Source: Neisseriaceae bacterium (lineage in GTDB: Bacteria; Pseudomonadota; Gammaproteobacteria; Burkholderiales; UBA11063). From it: a stretch of 64,000 bases of DNA. The DNA lies in NCBI GenBank assembly GCA_003963245.1, contig RXJX01000015.1:25970-89969 (forward strand), in the 5' to 3' direction. This document shows positions 34,719 through 44,394 of this stretch, in pieces. A program made the position numbers and the translations under genes. Under the pieces are notes generated by a model, which saw only the letters and a list, made by a program, of their open reading frames with translations, was not told where the DNA came from and searched no databases. The stretch's first letter is position 1; every line of letters starts with the position of its first letter.

Positions 34719-37700
34719 TTATAAGCCTAAATCATTATCCTGTTGCCGCTGTTTTTGTTGAGTTTCTTTTTCTCGCGCCCGGACTAACTGAACCGCACGT
34801 AGGCTTAAATCTTTACCAACTTCTTTAGCTTTAAACTGTTCATGGATAATTTCCTGTTTAATTTTGCTTTGTGAAGTCTGAGCAACAAATATTGATTTCC
34901 CTTTCTCCAGTCCCTCGAGTGAAAGATTATTATCCCAATAGACAAATGGTTTGTCGGTACCAACATCCAGTTTAATAAAGTTGGTTTTCTCGCCCTTAAT
35001 TGTCCTGGTACCAAAATCAACAATAATACCAGCGTGCTGCCGATTATAGCTAAAGCCGTCCTGCTGCCGGCTGCCGGTATTAGTTTCATCATCCAAATAC
35101 TCTTTTAATACCTGTTCATTATTTAATCTAAGAAGTTTATAATCCTGAGCGTTGTCAATGATTTTTATAACCTCTGAAACACCCTGTTTTTGCAAGGTAT
35201 CATTAAAATCTGTTTTCTGCCCATCAATTGCCTCCGGCATTGCAATATAGACCTGTTTTCCAGCCTCTAGCAAGCGTGTGGCGGCATTATTGATAATCTT
35301 ATCAGCTTGCCAATCTTTAAGGTCATTATCCAAGCATAATACGACCGTATCATTGACTTTATCCAAATCTATCCGGTTAAAACCATTTTTAGTTAATGCT
35401 GATTTTACATCGCAATCCGGGAACGCAGATTTAACACTTAATGAGGTCTCCAGACCTTCCGCAACCATTGTAATGTTTCGGCTAGGTTGATCACTGTTCA
35501 AATTGATGTCAATAACTTCAGGTACCGGACCAAAAACTATTTTAGATTTTTCTATCTTGGCTTTACCTTTTGTGGCGGAGTCTAGAATAGTTGTGTGTAC
35601 TGATTGTACCTGATTATTTTCGTTCAACACCTTAACAACCATTGCCGGGAATGTTTTGTTATATTGTTTGATGTACACTTCCGGACAGAATGTTATGCTT
35701 GGCGGTAATTCAGCAGTAATTCCACGAGATTTCAGATAATCATCCGCCAGCGTTCCATTACCTGGTCTGGTTTTTTGTGCTATCCCTTGAGCAATTTTAA
35801 TCATGTAATTCTGTTTGTCATCAAAACCATTAACTTCAACAGCTTTTTGAATAACTTTAATTTCCTTGGTTTTATCCAGTTCTGACAATCCGGCTAGTGC
35901 TGCCGAATAATCCAATGCAGCTTTATAATCAAGCCCCAATTCTCGTTGTACAAGGGTTACCAGCCCCTTACCACCCTCATCATGCTCAAAGTCATACCAT
36001 GACCCTTGTTTGGCTCCAGAAATAGTTACAGACAAGCTTCCTTTCTTGCCATAACGATAAGTATGACCAACCCGAGTACGCTTACCTTGCAAGATGCTGT
36101 CAAGTACGCTCTCAACATTTTTAGCCAGTTCCTGATTAATGTAATCCACATCCCAATAACTGAACTCTTTCTTGACTTCCACTGTTTTAGTTTTAGCCTC
36201 AACCGGCTGCGGTTGTTCTACCGCTTCAACCGGTTTTATTGGTTCAACCGGTAGCTCTGTTTTTGGCGCACCATTTATCTGTAGTTTAATCTCCTGTGTA
36301 GCACTGGTTAATTCAGGTAAACGTTCGCAATCAAATCGTTCATTGCCGATTTTGGCCACAATAATCCCATCACCGATTTTTAGCTCGTTGCCAACTATCA
36401 TTGCCTTTAATTTATCGCCCCAAATTCGTTGTTTTTTACCGCTAATATCCGTTAGCTCAATAAAAAAAGATGATTTACCCTCTGAAAATTTATGCTCACC
36501 AAAATCATTTAAAATACCGGCAGTGGTCTTACTTTTGTCAGATAAATCGTTTCTACCAATTAAGATGTCCCGGGCGACAGTTTCTTCATCGCGGACAAGC
36601 TCAAGATTGATAGCTTTAATTACAAAATTATTCTGGACGATTTCTTTAGCCTCAACAGTTTCTCCAGTTTTTCCGATGTAGAACATTTTATTTTTTTCAA
36701 TAGCGTTTGAATCAATTAGTTCCTTAAAGTCTTTGTTCCAATATTTGTTGTAGTTATCAAACAGAAGCTCCCGCGATTTATCCTGTAGCTCCTCTGGGAT
36801 TTCGACCGCAGCAAAGACATTCATTAGTCTTGGTTTTCGACCGTCATCGCTTTCAATTATCTGCTCACCAACTTTGGCAAGATAAATATTCATGCCGGTC
36901 GCGATACTTCCTTCCTGAGCTAACCGCTCGAGGTCAATACCCCAAACTGTTCTTTCCCCAAAAGGTGTTTGTAGTTTGACATAATAATTTTCTTTTTCTT
37001 TCTCATTTTTAGGATTAAATTTACCAACACCATGTTCAATAACAGTACCGACATTATGTTTTTCTAAGTTGTATAAAGCTATATTATTTTTTTCACAAAA
37101 TTTATTCTTGAACTCCAAAACTTCAGGACTAACCCGGCGGGTATTTTTCTCTTCCAGCATGATATAAGAAGACATCTGCCCCTTATTTAAACCATGTCCG
37201 AACGAAACTACTGTACCAATAATTTCCTTAGGCTTTGAATCTACTGCATTGAGATCAATTTTAGCTGAAGCAATATCACCGTTTAGCAAATCCTGCTTTG
37301 CTTGTTTTTTAAATGAACCATCGTCAAGTATTTCAAAAGAGTAATCAATGCTTTTTGTCTCAAGATTTACCTTAGCAATAACAGATACCACATCGCCATG
37401 CTGATAATTAATTGCTTCCAATTTTTCTTTAATGTTTGCTTGCCGTAAATTAAAATACTCATCAGCGTACTTATTCTGGGCTTTACCCGGAAACTCGACA
37501 ATTAACTTATCATTCTGAATAAAGTCAGATATCAAAACTCCGCGCTTGAGGTCATCAGTGTATTTCTTCCAGAAAAACGGATTGACTTTGATGCTATTTT
37601 GCTTGGTACCATCAATGGTTAAAACGTCTCCCACATGAAGATGTTCCATATTGATTAAGTGATTTATTTGGCTTGAAGCAACCTTGTATTCTTTATTGGT

Positions 37701-40268
37701 TTCTGTATCACAAATTGTAATTTGCTTAATTTGTTCAAAGCGTCCTTTACTATTAATAACATCAACATCTTCAATTTTCAGCACAATCAAATTATGCTTG
37801 AGCTTATAGTTGATGTCCAAAAAATTCCGGCTGCCATTTTCACAAATCTGCATATTCTCGGATAATTTAGCTAGATATTCTGCTTTATACTGCGCACTAT
37901 ATCTGTCTTTGAAATCAACTTTTAAATTATTCTTGACCACCATTTCAACTACTTTACGGCGAAATGATTCGCCTCCATGCAGTTCAATTTTTCGTCCAAA
38001 CTTACTCATAGCTAGATCTAGACCAAGGCGCAATGTTTCTTCTTCAGAGGTCATAAAATCTAACCGCTTGCCAATATCTTTAATGATGACTTTATCACCC
38101 AAGAAATATGAGATAGTGCCATCCATGTTTATTTTGTGTTGAATATTTAGCCTATATTCATCATATCTATCTACATGCTTTATTGAGCCTGATTTTAAAT
38201 ACTCATCAAAGTTGACGCGCAATCTTCTTAGTTCATATAAAGCAACTTCATCGCCAAGTTCAGCTTTCTCCAGTAAAAATGCACGATATGAGTCTTGCAT
38301 TTCTAGGTTGTATTTATTCTGTATTTCTTCAAGCTCTTTATCTCGTGCCATTGATAGCGAAGCTTTATCCAGAGCTTGATTCATTTTAACAATCTGGATT
38401 TGCTGCTTTTGTTTTTGATAAGGGATGTCTGCTTGAGATTTAATCTTGGCAATATCATTTTTACTTTGATTGACAATAGTTTGAAATTTTTCTTTAACCG
38501 AGTCGCGGAGGATTTTTAATTCAGTATCTTTGCGATTTTTATATTGTTTGAACCACTCAGAATATTCAGAAAATAAGTTGACTGGAGTAGGGTGAGGCTC
38601 TATTACCCGGTCAATTTCCCGCTGCATTAATTCGGCAGTCCGTAATAATTTAAAACTTTCATCCCAATTTAACCCAAGTTCTTTGCGACAGAAATCAATT
38701 ACTGAGTAATTATGCTCGCCGCATTTTATTCTATCTTCACCACTAGTGTTTTTAGTTATTGAGTATTTTTCTGGTATAACACCATTAGTTTTTTCCGTTA
38801 ATTCTAGTAGTACATCTGCTTTTAAATTTTTCCGGATTTGTTCAGTTTCGACCTTAAAAGATGTTGCTTCAATCTTATGATTGATATAATCCTGAGTTAT
38901 GCTGTCTATAACTGTACTTCGTTTATCTCCTTGACTATTGAAAGAGTCTCGGATGTCGTTTGATCTATTGTTACTAATAATTCTTGCATATTCGTCTCTG
39001 GCTCTGTCCCTTCGTTCGCGGGTAATAGAGCAGCCTTGATCTCCGCTAAGGTCTTGGCAATGGTTGGTAAAAAATTCAAGATTAGTTCCTGCTGATTGCA
39101 GATTGTTAAAAGCAATTCCTCGGTAGAGACTGAGGAGTTTATCGAGTTCTGATTCTGAGACATAAGGTTTCTCCCAATATTTATAGTAAAAATTATTCCT
39201 TAATTCTTTAACATATAACAGTTGTTCTTCTTCAGATAATGCATTATATTTTTTTAACCGCGAGGAATTACGCGAAACATATTTTCTTTGATCTGAAATC
39301 TTGGTTTTCCATTCATTCATCCGCTCCATATAGATATCCGGGATGTGGCGTTCAACGCCAGCCGATAAATATTCTTTTTGCAGTTCTTTATTTTTCTCAA
39401 TTAAATCTAGTCGACTTTTACTATCTAATAGCTTCAAATTTTGGTATTGGGCAAATAGTAATTTATCATTGTATGACATCCGTAAATATTCGTCAGAGAA
39501 TACGAACTCCTTTAGATTGATTCCCTTTTCTTCATCATCAGATTTGATATTTAGATATGACTTTTCTGGTATGCCTTTATTACGAATTTTAACATCAAAA
39601 CCCATTTCTTTAAGTTGCGTAATTAGTTCATTTCTCGAGGTAATATTTTTCTCTGCAATTAATTGATAGATCGCTTCCTTTTGTTCTTTACCTATTCCTG
39701 CAAATGAATCACCTTTGTAGCGGCTAATTAACTCACTTCGTTCATTAATTTCAAATCGTGGATTATCCTTCGGTGATTCTAACCCATATTTACAATTAAT
39801 ATATTCTTGGAATGCATCTCTATATTGAGTATTGTTAATTTCAACATGCATAAATTGATTATTACTTAATAAATTATAGCGCGGTACCACAATATGTATA
39901 TGAGGTTTACGTTCAACAATTTCTCCAGTTTTTTTATCTTGATATGATTTAATCTTTGGTAAATGTGCCTCAGCATAAAAGCAAATTTCATCATCAATAT
40001 ATGAGCCAAAATAATACTCTTTAAACTCTTGAGTAATTTTCTGTAGAGTTTCAGTGGCAATTTCATCTTCTTTAAATGATAACGTATAATGAGAGTATCT
40101 ATCACTTTCAGTATCAATCTGATTTACCAACTCTTCAACCACATCAAGATCACCAAAAAGAACAACACGTTTGTCTAATTGATCGCGACTAAAATATCGG
40201 TCTTTCATCTGACCCTTTTCAAGGTATTGCTTAATCCCCGAATGAGCACCTTTTACTCTTATTAACAT
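34719..40268 (-). CDS. Relaxase-primase fusion (MobA/TraI-type)
   Basis: 1,849 residues. The N-terminal third is a MOB relaxase: the two-histidine patch KPHIHIVVPRYN near residue 123 is the metal-binding motif, and YSHYTLSFKEDEI precedes it. The middle (residues about 1010-1310) and the end (about 1745) carry four repeats of a beta-domain with pattern G-x-(I/V)-x-x-F/H-G ... (W-G-x-D/K-L). From about 1370 there is a primase: the segment GSWYDFEHDEGGKGLVTLV (zinc-free recognition domain), then the Toprim core VAEGLETSLS (about 1599) and VVLCLDNDL. The protein nicks at oriT, stays covalently bound and is pumped across. It abuts mobC by one base. Confidence 0.9.
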   Translation of the reverse strand: MLIRVKGAHSGIKQYLEKGQMKDRYFSRDQLDKRVVLFGDLDVVEELVNQIDTESDRYSHYTLSFKEDEIATETLQKITQEFKEYYFGSYIDDEICFYAEAHLPKIKSYQDKKTGEIVERKPHIHIVVPRYNLLSNNQFMHVEINNTQYRDAFQEYINCKYGLESPKDNPRFEINERSELISRYKGDSFAGIGKEQKEAIYQLIAEKNITSRNELITQLKEMGFDVKIRNKGIPEKSYLNIKSDDEEKGINLKEFVFSDEYLRMSYNDKLLFAQYQNLKLLDSKSRLDLIEKNKELQKEYLSAGVERHIPDIYMERMNEWKTKISDQRKYVSRNSSRLKKYNALSEEEQLLYVKELRNNFYYKYWEKPYVSESELDKLLSLYRGIAFNNLQSAGTNLEFFTNHCQDLSGDQGCSITRERRDRARDEYARIISNNRSNDIRDSFNSQGDKRSTVIDSITQDYINHKIEATSFKVETEQIRKNLKADVLLELTEKTNGVIPEKYSITKNTSGEDRIKCGEHNYSVIDFCRKELGLNWDESFKLLRTAELMQREIDRVIEPHPTPVNLFSEYSEWFKQYKNRKDTELKILRDSVKEKFQTIVNQSKNDIAKIKSQADIPYQKQKQQIQIVKMNQALDKASLSMARDKELEEIQNKYNLEMQDSYRAFLLEKAELGDEVALYELRRLRVNFDEYLKSGSIKHVDRYDEYRLNIQHKINMDGTISYFLGDKVIIKDIGKRLDFMTSEEETLRLGLDLAMSKFGRKIELHGGESFRRKVVEMVVKNNLKVDFKDRYSAQYKAEYLAKLSENMQICENGSRNFLDINYKLKHNLIVLKIEDVDVINSKGRFEQIKQITICDTETNKEYKVASSQINHLINMEHLHVGDVLTIDGTKQNSIKVNPFFWKKYTDDLKRGVLISDFIQNDKLIVEFPGKAQNKYADEYFNLRQANIKEKLEAINYQHGDVVSVIAKVNLETKSIDYSFEILDDGSFKKQAKQDLLNGDIASAKIDLNAVDSKPKEIIGTVVSFGHGLNKGQMSSYIMLEEKNTRRVSPEVLEFKNKFCEKNNIALYNLEKHNVGTVIEHGVGKFNPKNEKEKENYYVKLQTPFGERTVWGIDLERLAQEGSIATGMNIYLAKVGEQIIESDDGRKPRLMNVFAAVEIPEELQDKSRELLFDNYNKYWNKDFKELIDSNAIEKNKMFYIGKTGETVEAKEIVQNNFVIKAINLELVRDEETVARDILIGRNDLSDKSKTTAGILNDFGEHKFSEGKSSFFIELTDISGKKQRIWGDKLKAMIVGNELKIGDGIIVAKIGNERFDCERLPELTSATQEIKLQINGAPKTELPVEPIKPVEAVEQPQPVEAKTKTVEVKKEFSYWDVDYINQELAKNVESVLDSILQGKRTRVGHTYRYGKKGSLSVTISGAKQGSWYDFEHDEGGKGLVTLVQRELGLDYKAALDYSAALAGLSELDKTKEIKVIQKAVEVNGFDDKQNYMIKIAQGIAQKTRPGNGTLADDYLKSRGITAELPPSITFCPEVYIKQYNKTFPAMVVKVLNENNQVQSVHTTILDSATKGKAKIEKSKIVFGPVPEVIDINLNSDQPSRNITMVAEGLETSLSVKSAFPDCDVKSALTKNGFNRIDLDKVNDTVVLCLDNDLKDWQADKIINNAATRLLEAGKQVYIAMPEAIDGQKTDFNDTLQKQGVSEVIKIIDNAQDYKLLRLNNEQVLKEYLDDETNTGSRQQDGFSYNRQHAGIIVDFGTRTIKGEKTNFIKLDVGTDKPFVYWDNNLSLEGLEKGKSIFVAQTSQSKIKQEIIHEQFKAKEVGKDLSLRAVQLVRAREKETQQKQRQQDNDLGL

Positions 40269-40269
40269 T

Positions 40270-40617
40270 TTAGTCCTTCTTGTTACGGATACCTAGTAAA
40301 TCTAAAAACTGCCTTTGCTGATTTTGTACCGTATTTAATTGGCGTAAATATTTTTCCATTAAATCTTCAGTTACGATACTTTCAAAGAATGCTTTATTTA
40401 TCCCATGTGCAATTTGGTTAAGATTGTTTCCCATTTTATTTAGATGATAAATTACTTTGATAGCATCCTCTTTTTTTACAACCTGAGTTTTATTTTTTAA
40501 AATAACTTCACGAAAAAATGAACTAGCAGTGTATCCTGATTCTAGAATTTGCTGTTCAAATTTTTCAGCCTCATCTTCTGTTAATCGAAAATGAAACACC
40601 CTTGATTTGCTTTTCAT
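40270..40617 (-). CDS. mobC: Relaxosome accessory protein, MobC family
   Basis: 115 residues from the ATG at 40617 (SD GAGGA); a longer start at 40650 is not favoured. A ribbon-helix-helix N-terminus (SRVFHFRLTEDEAEKFEQQI) is followed by GYTASSFFREVIL and the diagnostic HLNKMGNNLNQIAHGIN, matching the MobC signature (x-N-L-N-Q-I-A-x-x-x-N). MobC binds oriT and opens DNA for the relaxase, whose gene begins one base after it. The adjacent inverted repeats are the likely binding region. Confidence 0.85.
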   Translation of the reverse strand: MKSKSRVFHFRLTEDEAEKFEQQILESGYTASSFFREVILKNKTQVVKKEDAIKVIYHLNKMGNNLNQIAHGINKAFFESIVTEDLMEKYLRQLNTVQNQQRQFLDLLGIRNKKD

Positions 40618-40724
40618 TGTTCTATTATATCCTCTAATGTTCACAAGCAAAATGTGTTAAAATATAGATATGTATTATACACTTTTGGATTCTTAAAATG
40701 TGAATATTAAAATAAACAAAATAA

Positions 40725-40821
40725 GCATTTTTGTAAAAAATGCGTTACCGGGTTTCAAAGGGTATCCCTTTGGCACATGCAAATGTTACAATCGTAGATT
40801 GTATACATTTGCCAGCGTGCC
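40725..40821. other. Candidate origin of transfer (oriT) with three hairpins
   Basis: Three inverted repeats lie head to tail upstream of mobC: 40725-40743 (8-bp arms), 40756-40772 (caaaggg-tat-ccctttg) and 40772-40821 (imperfect arms of 22 and 25 bases around a 3-base loop, starting ggcac and ending gtgcc). One arm contains caaatgtatac on the minus strand, the same core as the T4SS promoter motif. Inverted repeats next to mobC/relaxase genes are the usual oriT layout; I did not recognise a nick site. Confidence 0.6.
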
Positions 40822-41031
40822 TTAGCTTACTGGTAGTAATATCAATTTATATACAAGATAGGTGTTAAATAAAATCAAGATAGAGTATTTGAAAAAACAA
40901 ATAAAATATATAACCAGATATTAAGTGGTACATTTATAATTATAAGAAAGAACACCAACAGTACAAATTTGTAAAATATTAGATATATATACGTAATAAG
41001 TAACAATATCCTATAGTACAAACCTAGATTA

Positions 41032-41060
41032 TGTAGTTAATTACAACGGAATTAACTACA
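41032..41060. repeat. 11-bp inverted repeat upstream of 41132 gene
   Basis: Perfect arms tgtagttaatt / aattaactaca separated by seven bases. Around 41091-41120 a TTGACT and TAAAAT pair at 18-base spacing could form the promoter of the following gene, so this repeat may be its operator. A separate perfect palindrome, tacaaatttgta, lies at 40972-40983. Confidence 0.4.
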
Positions 41061-41131
41061 GTCAGCGATATTTAAATATAATAATTAACATTTGACTGAG
41101 CTTATTGTAATATGATAAAATCAGACTGAAA

Positions 41132-41746
41132 ATGAAATTTGGAGAAATATTATACATAATGAACAAAAAGTTGGATGATAAAACTCGCCAAAAATTAATT
41201 ACTTTAATTCCTAAAATGGAAATTTTAAAGAATGGCGGATATACTTATAAAAAAATAATTGAATATATTAAATTGGAGTATTCAATTAAATTGCCTATTT
41301 CTTCGCCGGAATCATTTCTAAAAACATTTCTTAGTCCAAAACGCTATGAAAAATATAACTCTAGTTTTTCAAACTATGTTATTTTACGAGAGGTTTCTGA
41401 TTTAAGTATATTGCCATGTTACATTACAAAATATGGTTGTATATTCACTCTTCGTGAATTAATTAAAGATGATAATCTTCTTTTTATCAATAAAAGGAAT
41501 GTTCATTTATTTAATGATTTATCATCTTGTTTAATAGCTAAGAGGATTATGCGATTTCATGATATCTCTGATGATGTGATTATGCTTGCAAGAGAAAGTC
41601 TTGGTTTAAGCAATTCATTTGATCAAAAAATAACTCCAGATTATATATCTGAAAATATCATGGATATATTTCATGATTTTGAGATAGAATTTACTAAAGA
41701 ATTTATCAAGTATAAAACCCACAAATCTTTTACAACTTCATTTTAG
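41132..41746 (+). CDS. Unknown protein with a TraK-like N-terminal HTH
   Basis: 204 residues. The N-terminus (LIPKMEILKNGGYTYKKIIEYI followed by PISSPESFLKTFL in order) resembles the next gene's GYTYESLAEVIQTALQITI: a helix-turn-helix-type DNA binder of the kind seen in oriT-binding TraK proteins. The remainder is unknown and leucine/phenylalanine-rich. The start may be 41132 or the ATG at 41159; neither has an ideal ribosome site. It lies directly beyond the candidate oriT, transcribed away from it. Confidence 0.55.
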   Translation: MKFGEILYIMNKKLDDKTRQKLITLIPKMEILKNGGYTYKKIIEYIKLEYSIKLPISSPESFLKTFLSPKRYEKYNSSFSNYVILREVSDLSILPCYITKYGCIFTLRELIKDDNLLFINKRNVHLFNDLSSCLIAKRIMRFHDISDDVIMLARESLGLSNSFDQKITPDYISENIMDIFHDFEIEFTKEFIKYKTHKSFTTSF

Positions 41747-41756
41747 GAGAAAATAA

Positions 41757-42032
41757 ATGGCTAAAAAAAATACAATTACGACAGAGCAATTCAAGAAGCT
41801 TGATGCTTTTTTGGATAAATTACCTACTGCTAATTACACGATTGAAACAACAGTAATGAATCTAGCGCCAAAGTTAATTCAAAAAATTGATGAAGATGGT
41901 TATACTTATGAATCTCTAGCTGAAGTAATTCAAACTGCCTTACAGATAACTATTGCGCCTAGCGCTTTACGGCTTTATCTTAACAAGTATCGTAAAACAT
42001 TAAACCAAAGCGAAGTTTCTAGCAAGGAATAA
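41757..42032 (+). CDS. Small TraK-like DNA-binding protein
   Basis: 91 residues with a strong ribosome site (TTAGGAGAAAATAA). A short, basic, helical protein with EDGYTYESLAEVIQTALQI followed by APSALRLYLNKYRKTL, which fits a helix-turn-helix near residues 45-75 with shape similar to RP4 TraK and many plasmid accessory proteins. It ends two bases before the start of the large coiled-coil gene, so all three genes from 41132 are likely one operon next to oriT. Confidence 0.6.
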   Translation: MAKKNTITTEQFKKLDAFLDKLPTANYTIETTVMNLAPKLIQKIDEDGYTYESLAEVIQTALQITIAPSALRLYLNKYRKTLNQSEVSSKE

Positions 42033-42034
42033 TT

Positions 42035-44035
42035 ATGAGCCAATATATTGTTGCGGCAATTAACGCCTATCAGAAACAATTAGCTTCTTTAAATTCTGCA
42101 GTTGAGAATGAATCACTTACGAAGATTGAGGCAGATTCTAAAAAGAACGAGATTAATTACATTTTAGATACTTTAGAAAGTGTATTAAAATCCGCTGGAA
42201 ATAGTATAATACTTAATGAAATTTTAGCTCAAATAGAAAAGAATAATGACCTTAATAATGAAAATAAAAATTACTTAATTAGCGTCATTAAATCATCTCG
42301 TCAGCTTGATAAGCCAAATTTCTTTTACAATGAAATTTTAGTTCAAAAAGTCCGGGAAAAAATTCCAGATGGAAGTAAGTTTACTCTTGAGCAAATAATT
42401 AATGAATTAATTATAATTTATGCTGACTTACAGAAATATTATGAACAATATATGGATGTATTCAGATTTACGACTAATATTCAAAATGCATTTAATTCTA
42501 AAATATCTGGATTAAAAGAGATTCTAAAACACTCAAACAGAGGATCATTAACTCGCGAATTATCTCAGTCTATAGTTGATGCTCGTTTGGAACCCATTGT
42601 TTTTAACTTGATAACAGCAAAGCTTAAACGTGAACAATATGATGGGTTTAAAGCTATCGACAAATCTGGGCTGTATATAGAGATTTATAGTTTTCCGCCT
42701 GAATTTAGCGAACTTGAGATTGAATACATTCAAAAAATAAAAGAATTTTATAGTGATGACTCACCGATTAAATTTGATAATCAAACGTTATTTAACGATT
42801 TTACTTTAACAGAAATTGCTAGCGAAAAACAAACCCAATCTTTAAATAATGATACAAATAAACAATTACCTTCAGTTAAAAATGATGAATTATTAAACCC
42901 CGAAATACTTAAACAAAATTCTACACCCGATGAAATTAAAATTAAATTAGAAGCGTTGTCAAAACTAATAGAAAGTTTAATATCATCGAACAAAGAATCT
43001 GTTTTATCAAATCAAAAAATACTTGAAACTATTAATAGCCTAGGCAATGATGAAGAACACTATTTAAAAAAATTAACTGATGAGTTATCTACTCATTTAA
43101 GTAACATATTACAACAGCTTGAAAGTAATAAATCTGAGTTTAATCAATTATTGAGCGAATATAGTTCAAAAGTATCAGCTTCTTCAAATAATGATTTAGT
43201 TAATACTATAAGCGAGCTAAATAATAAACTTACTTCAATAAATAAAACATCTGAAAATTTAAATAATGTTACTTCTTTTCTTACAGATTTAAAGGCTAAT
43301 ATTACTGATGCATTTCAAAGCTCTGTTACTAATTTGACAGATTTAGTTCAAAATGCAGTACAGAAAAATATAAATTCTGATATTATATCTAAGTCAGTTT
43401 TAGATATGATTTCATTTAGTAATAAATCAGCTACTGATAAAATAGAAAAAGTTTCAGACTCTATAAAGTTAAATTTATCTGAAGCTGTCACAGAGTATAA
43501 TAAAAATGCTGAGGTATTAAAAAATGAGATAGGTGATCTTGGGCGGTCCATGGTTGAATCATACACAACAAATGTAGATAAAGTTAATAAAGCCATTACT
43601 GATTTTAAAACTGAACTAAATAAAAAACAGCAAGCAATCGATGTAAACGAATTTAAAAATGTTCTTACTGCAGTTAAAAATGATGTTGCTAATGAAAAAA
43701 ATGAGCTAGTCAATAGCAACGATGAACTTAAAAAATATATAAATGATAAATTTTTAACCAGGCTAGCAGATTTACAGAAAACTATAAACACAAACTCTGG
43801 TTTTCTTGATACTAATAACCGTAACAATACCCATCGCAAAGGTTATTTTTGGTCAGTAGTTACTACGGTATTTTCGGTGCTTATATTTTTATCAATGCTC
43901 ACATTAATCTACACAATAAAATCTAATGCCAATGACGCTAATGATTCAATTGAATATCATAGAATATTAAATAAATTAAATTCTATTGACCAAAAAAATC
44001 AATCAGCAATAAAACAAGTATTGGAAATAAAGTAA
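42035..44035 (+). CDS. Long coiled-coil protein with C-terminal membrane anchor
   Basis: 666 residues, starting with a good ribosome site (AAGGAATAATT). From about residue 290 to 590 it is a near-continuous coiled coil with repeated S/N/L/K heptads (ISELNNKLTSINKTSENLNN, ESYTTNVDKVNKAITDF). A single membrane helix follows (WSVVTTVFSVLIFLSMLTLIY, about 606-626), then a short tail. The N-terminal 200 residues are helical. It resembles the RP4 TraK-neighbour and RmuC/apolipoprotein-type filaments. An anchor for the relaxosome, or for element positioning, is inferred from its place beside oriT and parA. Confidence 0.6.
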   Translation: MSQYIVAAINAYQKQLASLNSAVENESLTKIEADSKKNEINYILDTLESVLKSAGNSIILNEILAQIEKNNDLNNENKNYLISVIKSSRQLDKPNFFYNEILVQKVREKIPDGSKFTLEQIINELIIIYADLQKYYEQYMDVFRFTTNIQNAFNSKISGLKEILKHSNRGSLTRELSQSIVDARLEPIVFNLITAKLKREQYDGFKAIDKSGLYIEIYSFPPEFSELEIEYIQKIKEFYSDDSPIKFDNQTLFNDFTLTEIASEKQTQSLNNDTNKQLPSVKNDELLNPEILKQNSTPDEIKIKLEALSKLIESLISSNKESVLSNQKILETINSLGNDEEHYLKKLTDELSTHLSNILQQLESNKSEFNQLLSEYSSKVSASSNNDLVNTISELNNKLTSINKTSENLNNVTSFLTDLKANITDAFQSSVTNLTDLVQNAVQKNINSDIISKSVLDMISFSNKSATDKIEKVSDSIKLNLSEAVTEYNKNAEVLKNEIGDLGRSMVESYTTNVDKVNKAITDFKTELNKKQQAIDVNEFKNVLTAVKNDVANEKNELVNSNDELKKYINDKFLTRLADLQKTINTNSGFLDTNNRNNTHRKGYFWSVVTTVFSVLIFLSMLTLIYTIKSNANDANDSIEYHRILNKLNSIDQKNQSAIKQVLEIK

Positions 44036-44047
44036 TTTTCGTTGCAA

Positions 44048-44071
44048 AAAAGCCGCTTTACAGCGGCTTTT
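44048..44071 (+). terminator. Rho-independent terminator after coiled-coil gene
   Basis: Stem aaaagccgct / agcggctttt with loop ttac, 13 bases after the stop of the 42035 gene. The A-rich left arm and T-rich right arm let it work in both directions. Confidence 0.85.
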
Positions 44072-44119
44072 AGATAGATTTTTCTGATTAAGCATGCTAC
44101 TTATTCTTTTTGTTAATAT

Positions 44120-44344
44120 TTATCGCGACTTAATTTTTATCTTTCGCATAAAAAATTGCAAGATAAAATTTAAAGGTCTAAGAATTAAATAATTAAGACT
44201 TAGCCTTATTAATACACCAATAGTAAAAAGTACTGGTCTACCAATCGGTGGGAAAAAACATAAAAATATAAATGCATACATGACTTTCGCCCAGAGCGGC
44301 GTTCCATGTTGTGTAACATCATTAATTATATGTTGATGTGGCAT
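44120..44344 (-). CDS. Small hydrophobic protein
   Basis: 74 residues with two hydrophobic helices (AKVMYAFIFLCFFPPIGR, VLFTIGVLIRLSLNYLIL) and a basic tail (FFMRKIKIKSR). No family recognised. It follows the RHH gene on the same strand at a distance of about 50 bases. Confidence 0.45.
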   Translation of the reverse strand: MPHQHIINDVTQHGTPLWAKVMYAFIFLCFFPPIGRPVLFTIGVLIRLSLNYLILRPLNFILQFFMRKIKIKSR

Positions 44345-44394
44345 AATTAATCCATTTATTTATTGGGTTATTTAATTAGTTTCTCGAGTTTAAT

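Noticed and set aside
36172..36681. 169-codon open frame on the plus strand inside the relaxase gene
   Set aside because: Shadow of the relaxase on the other strand; serine/leucine-rich, no ribosome site.
38906..39163. 85-codon minus-strand frame inside the relaxase
   Set aside because: Overlaps the relaxase in another frame on the same strand; relaxase reading is continuous and better supported.
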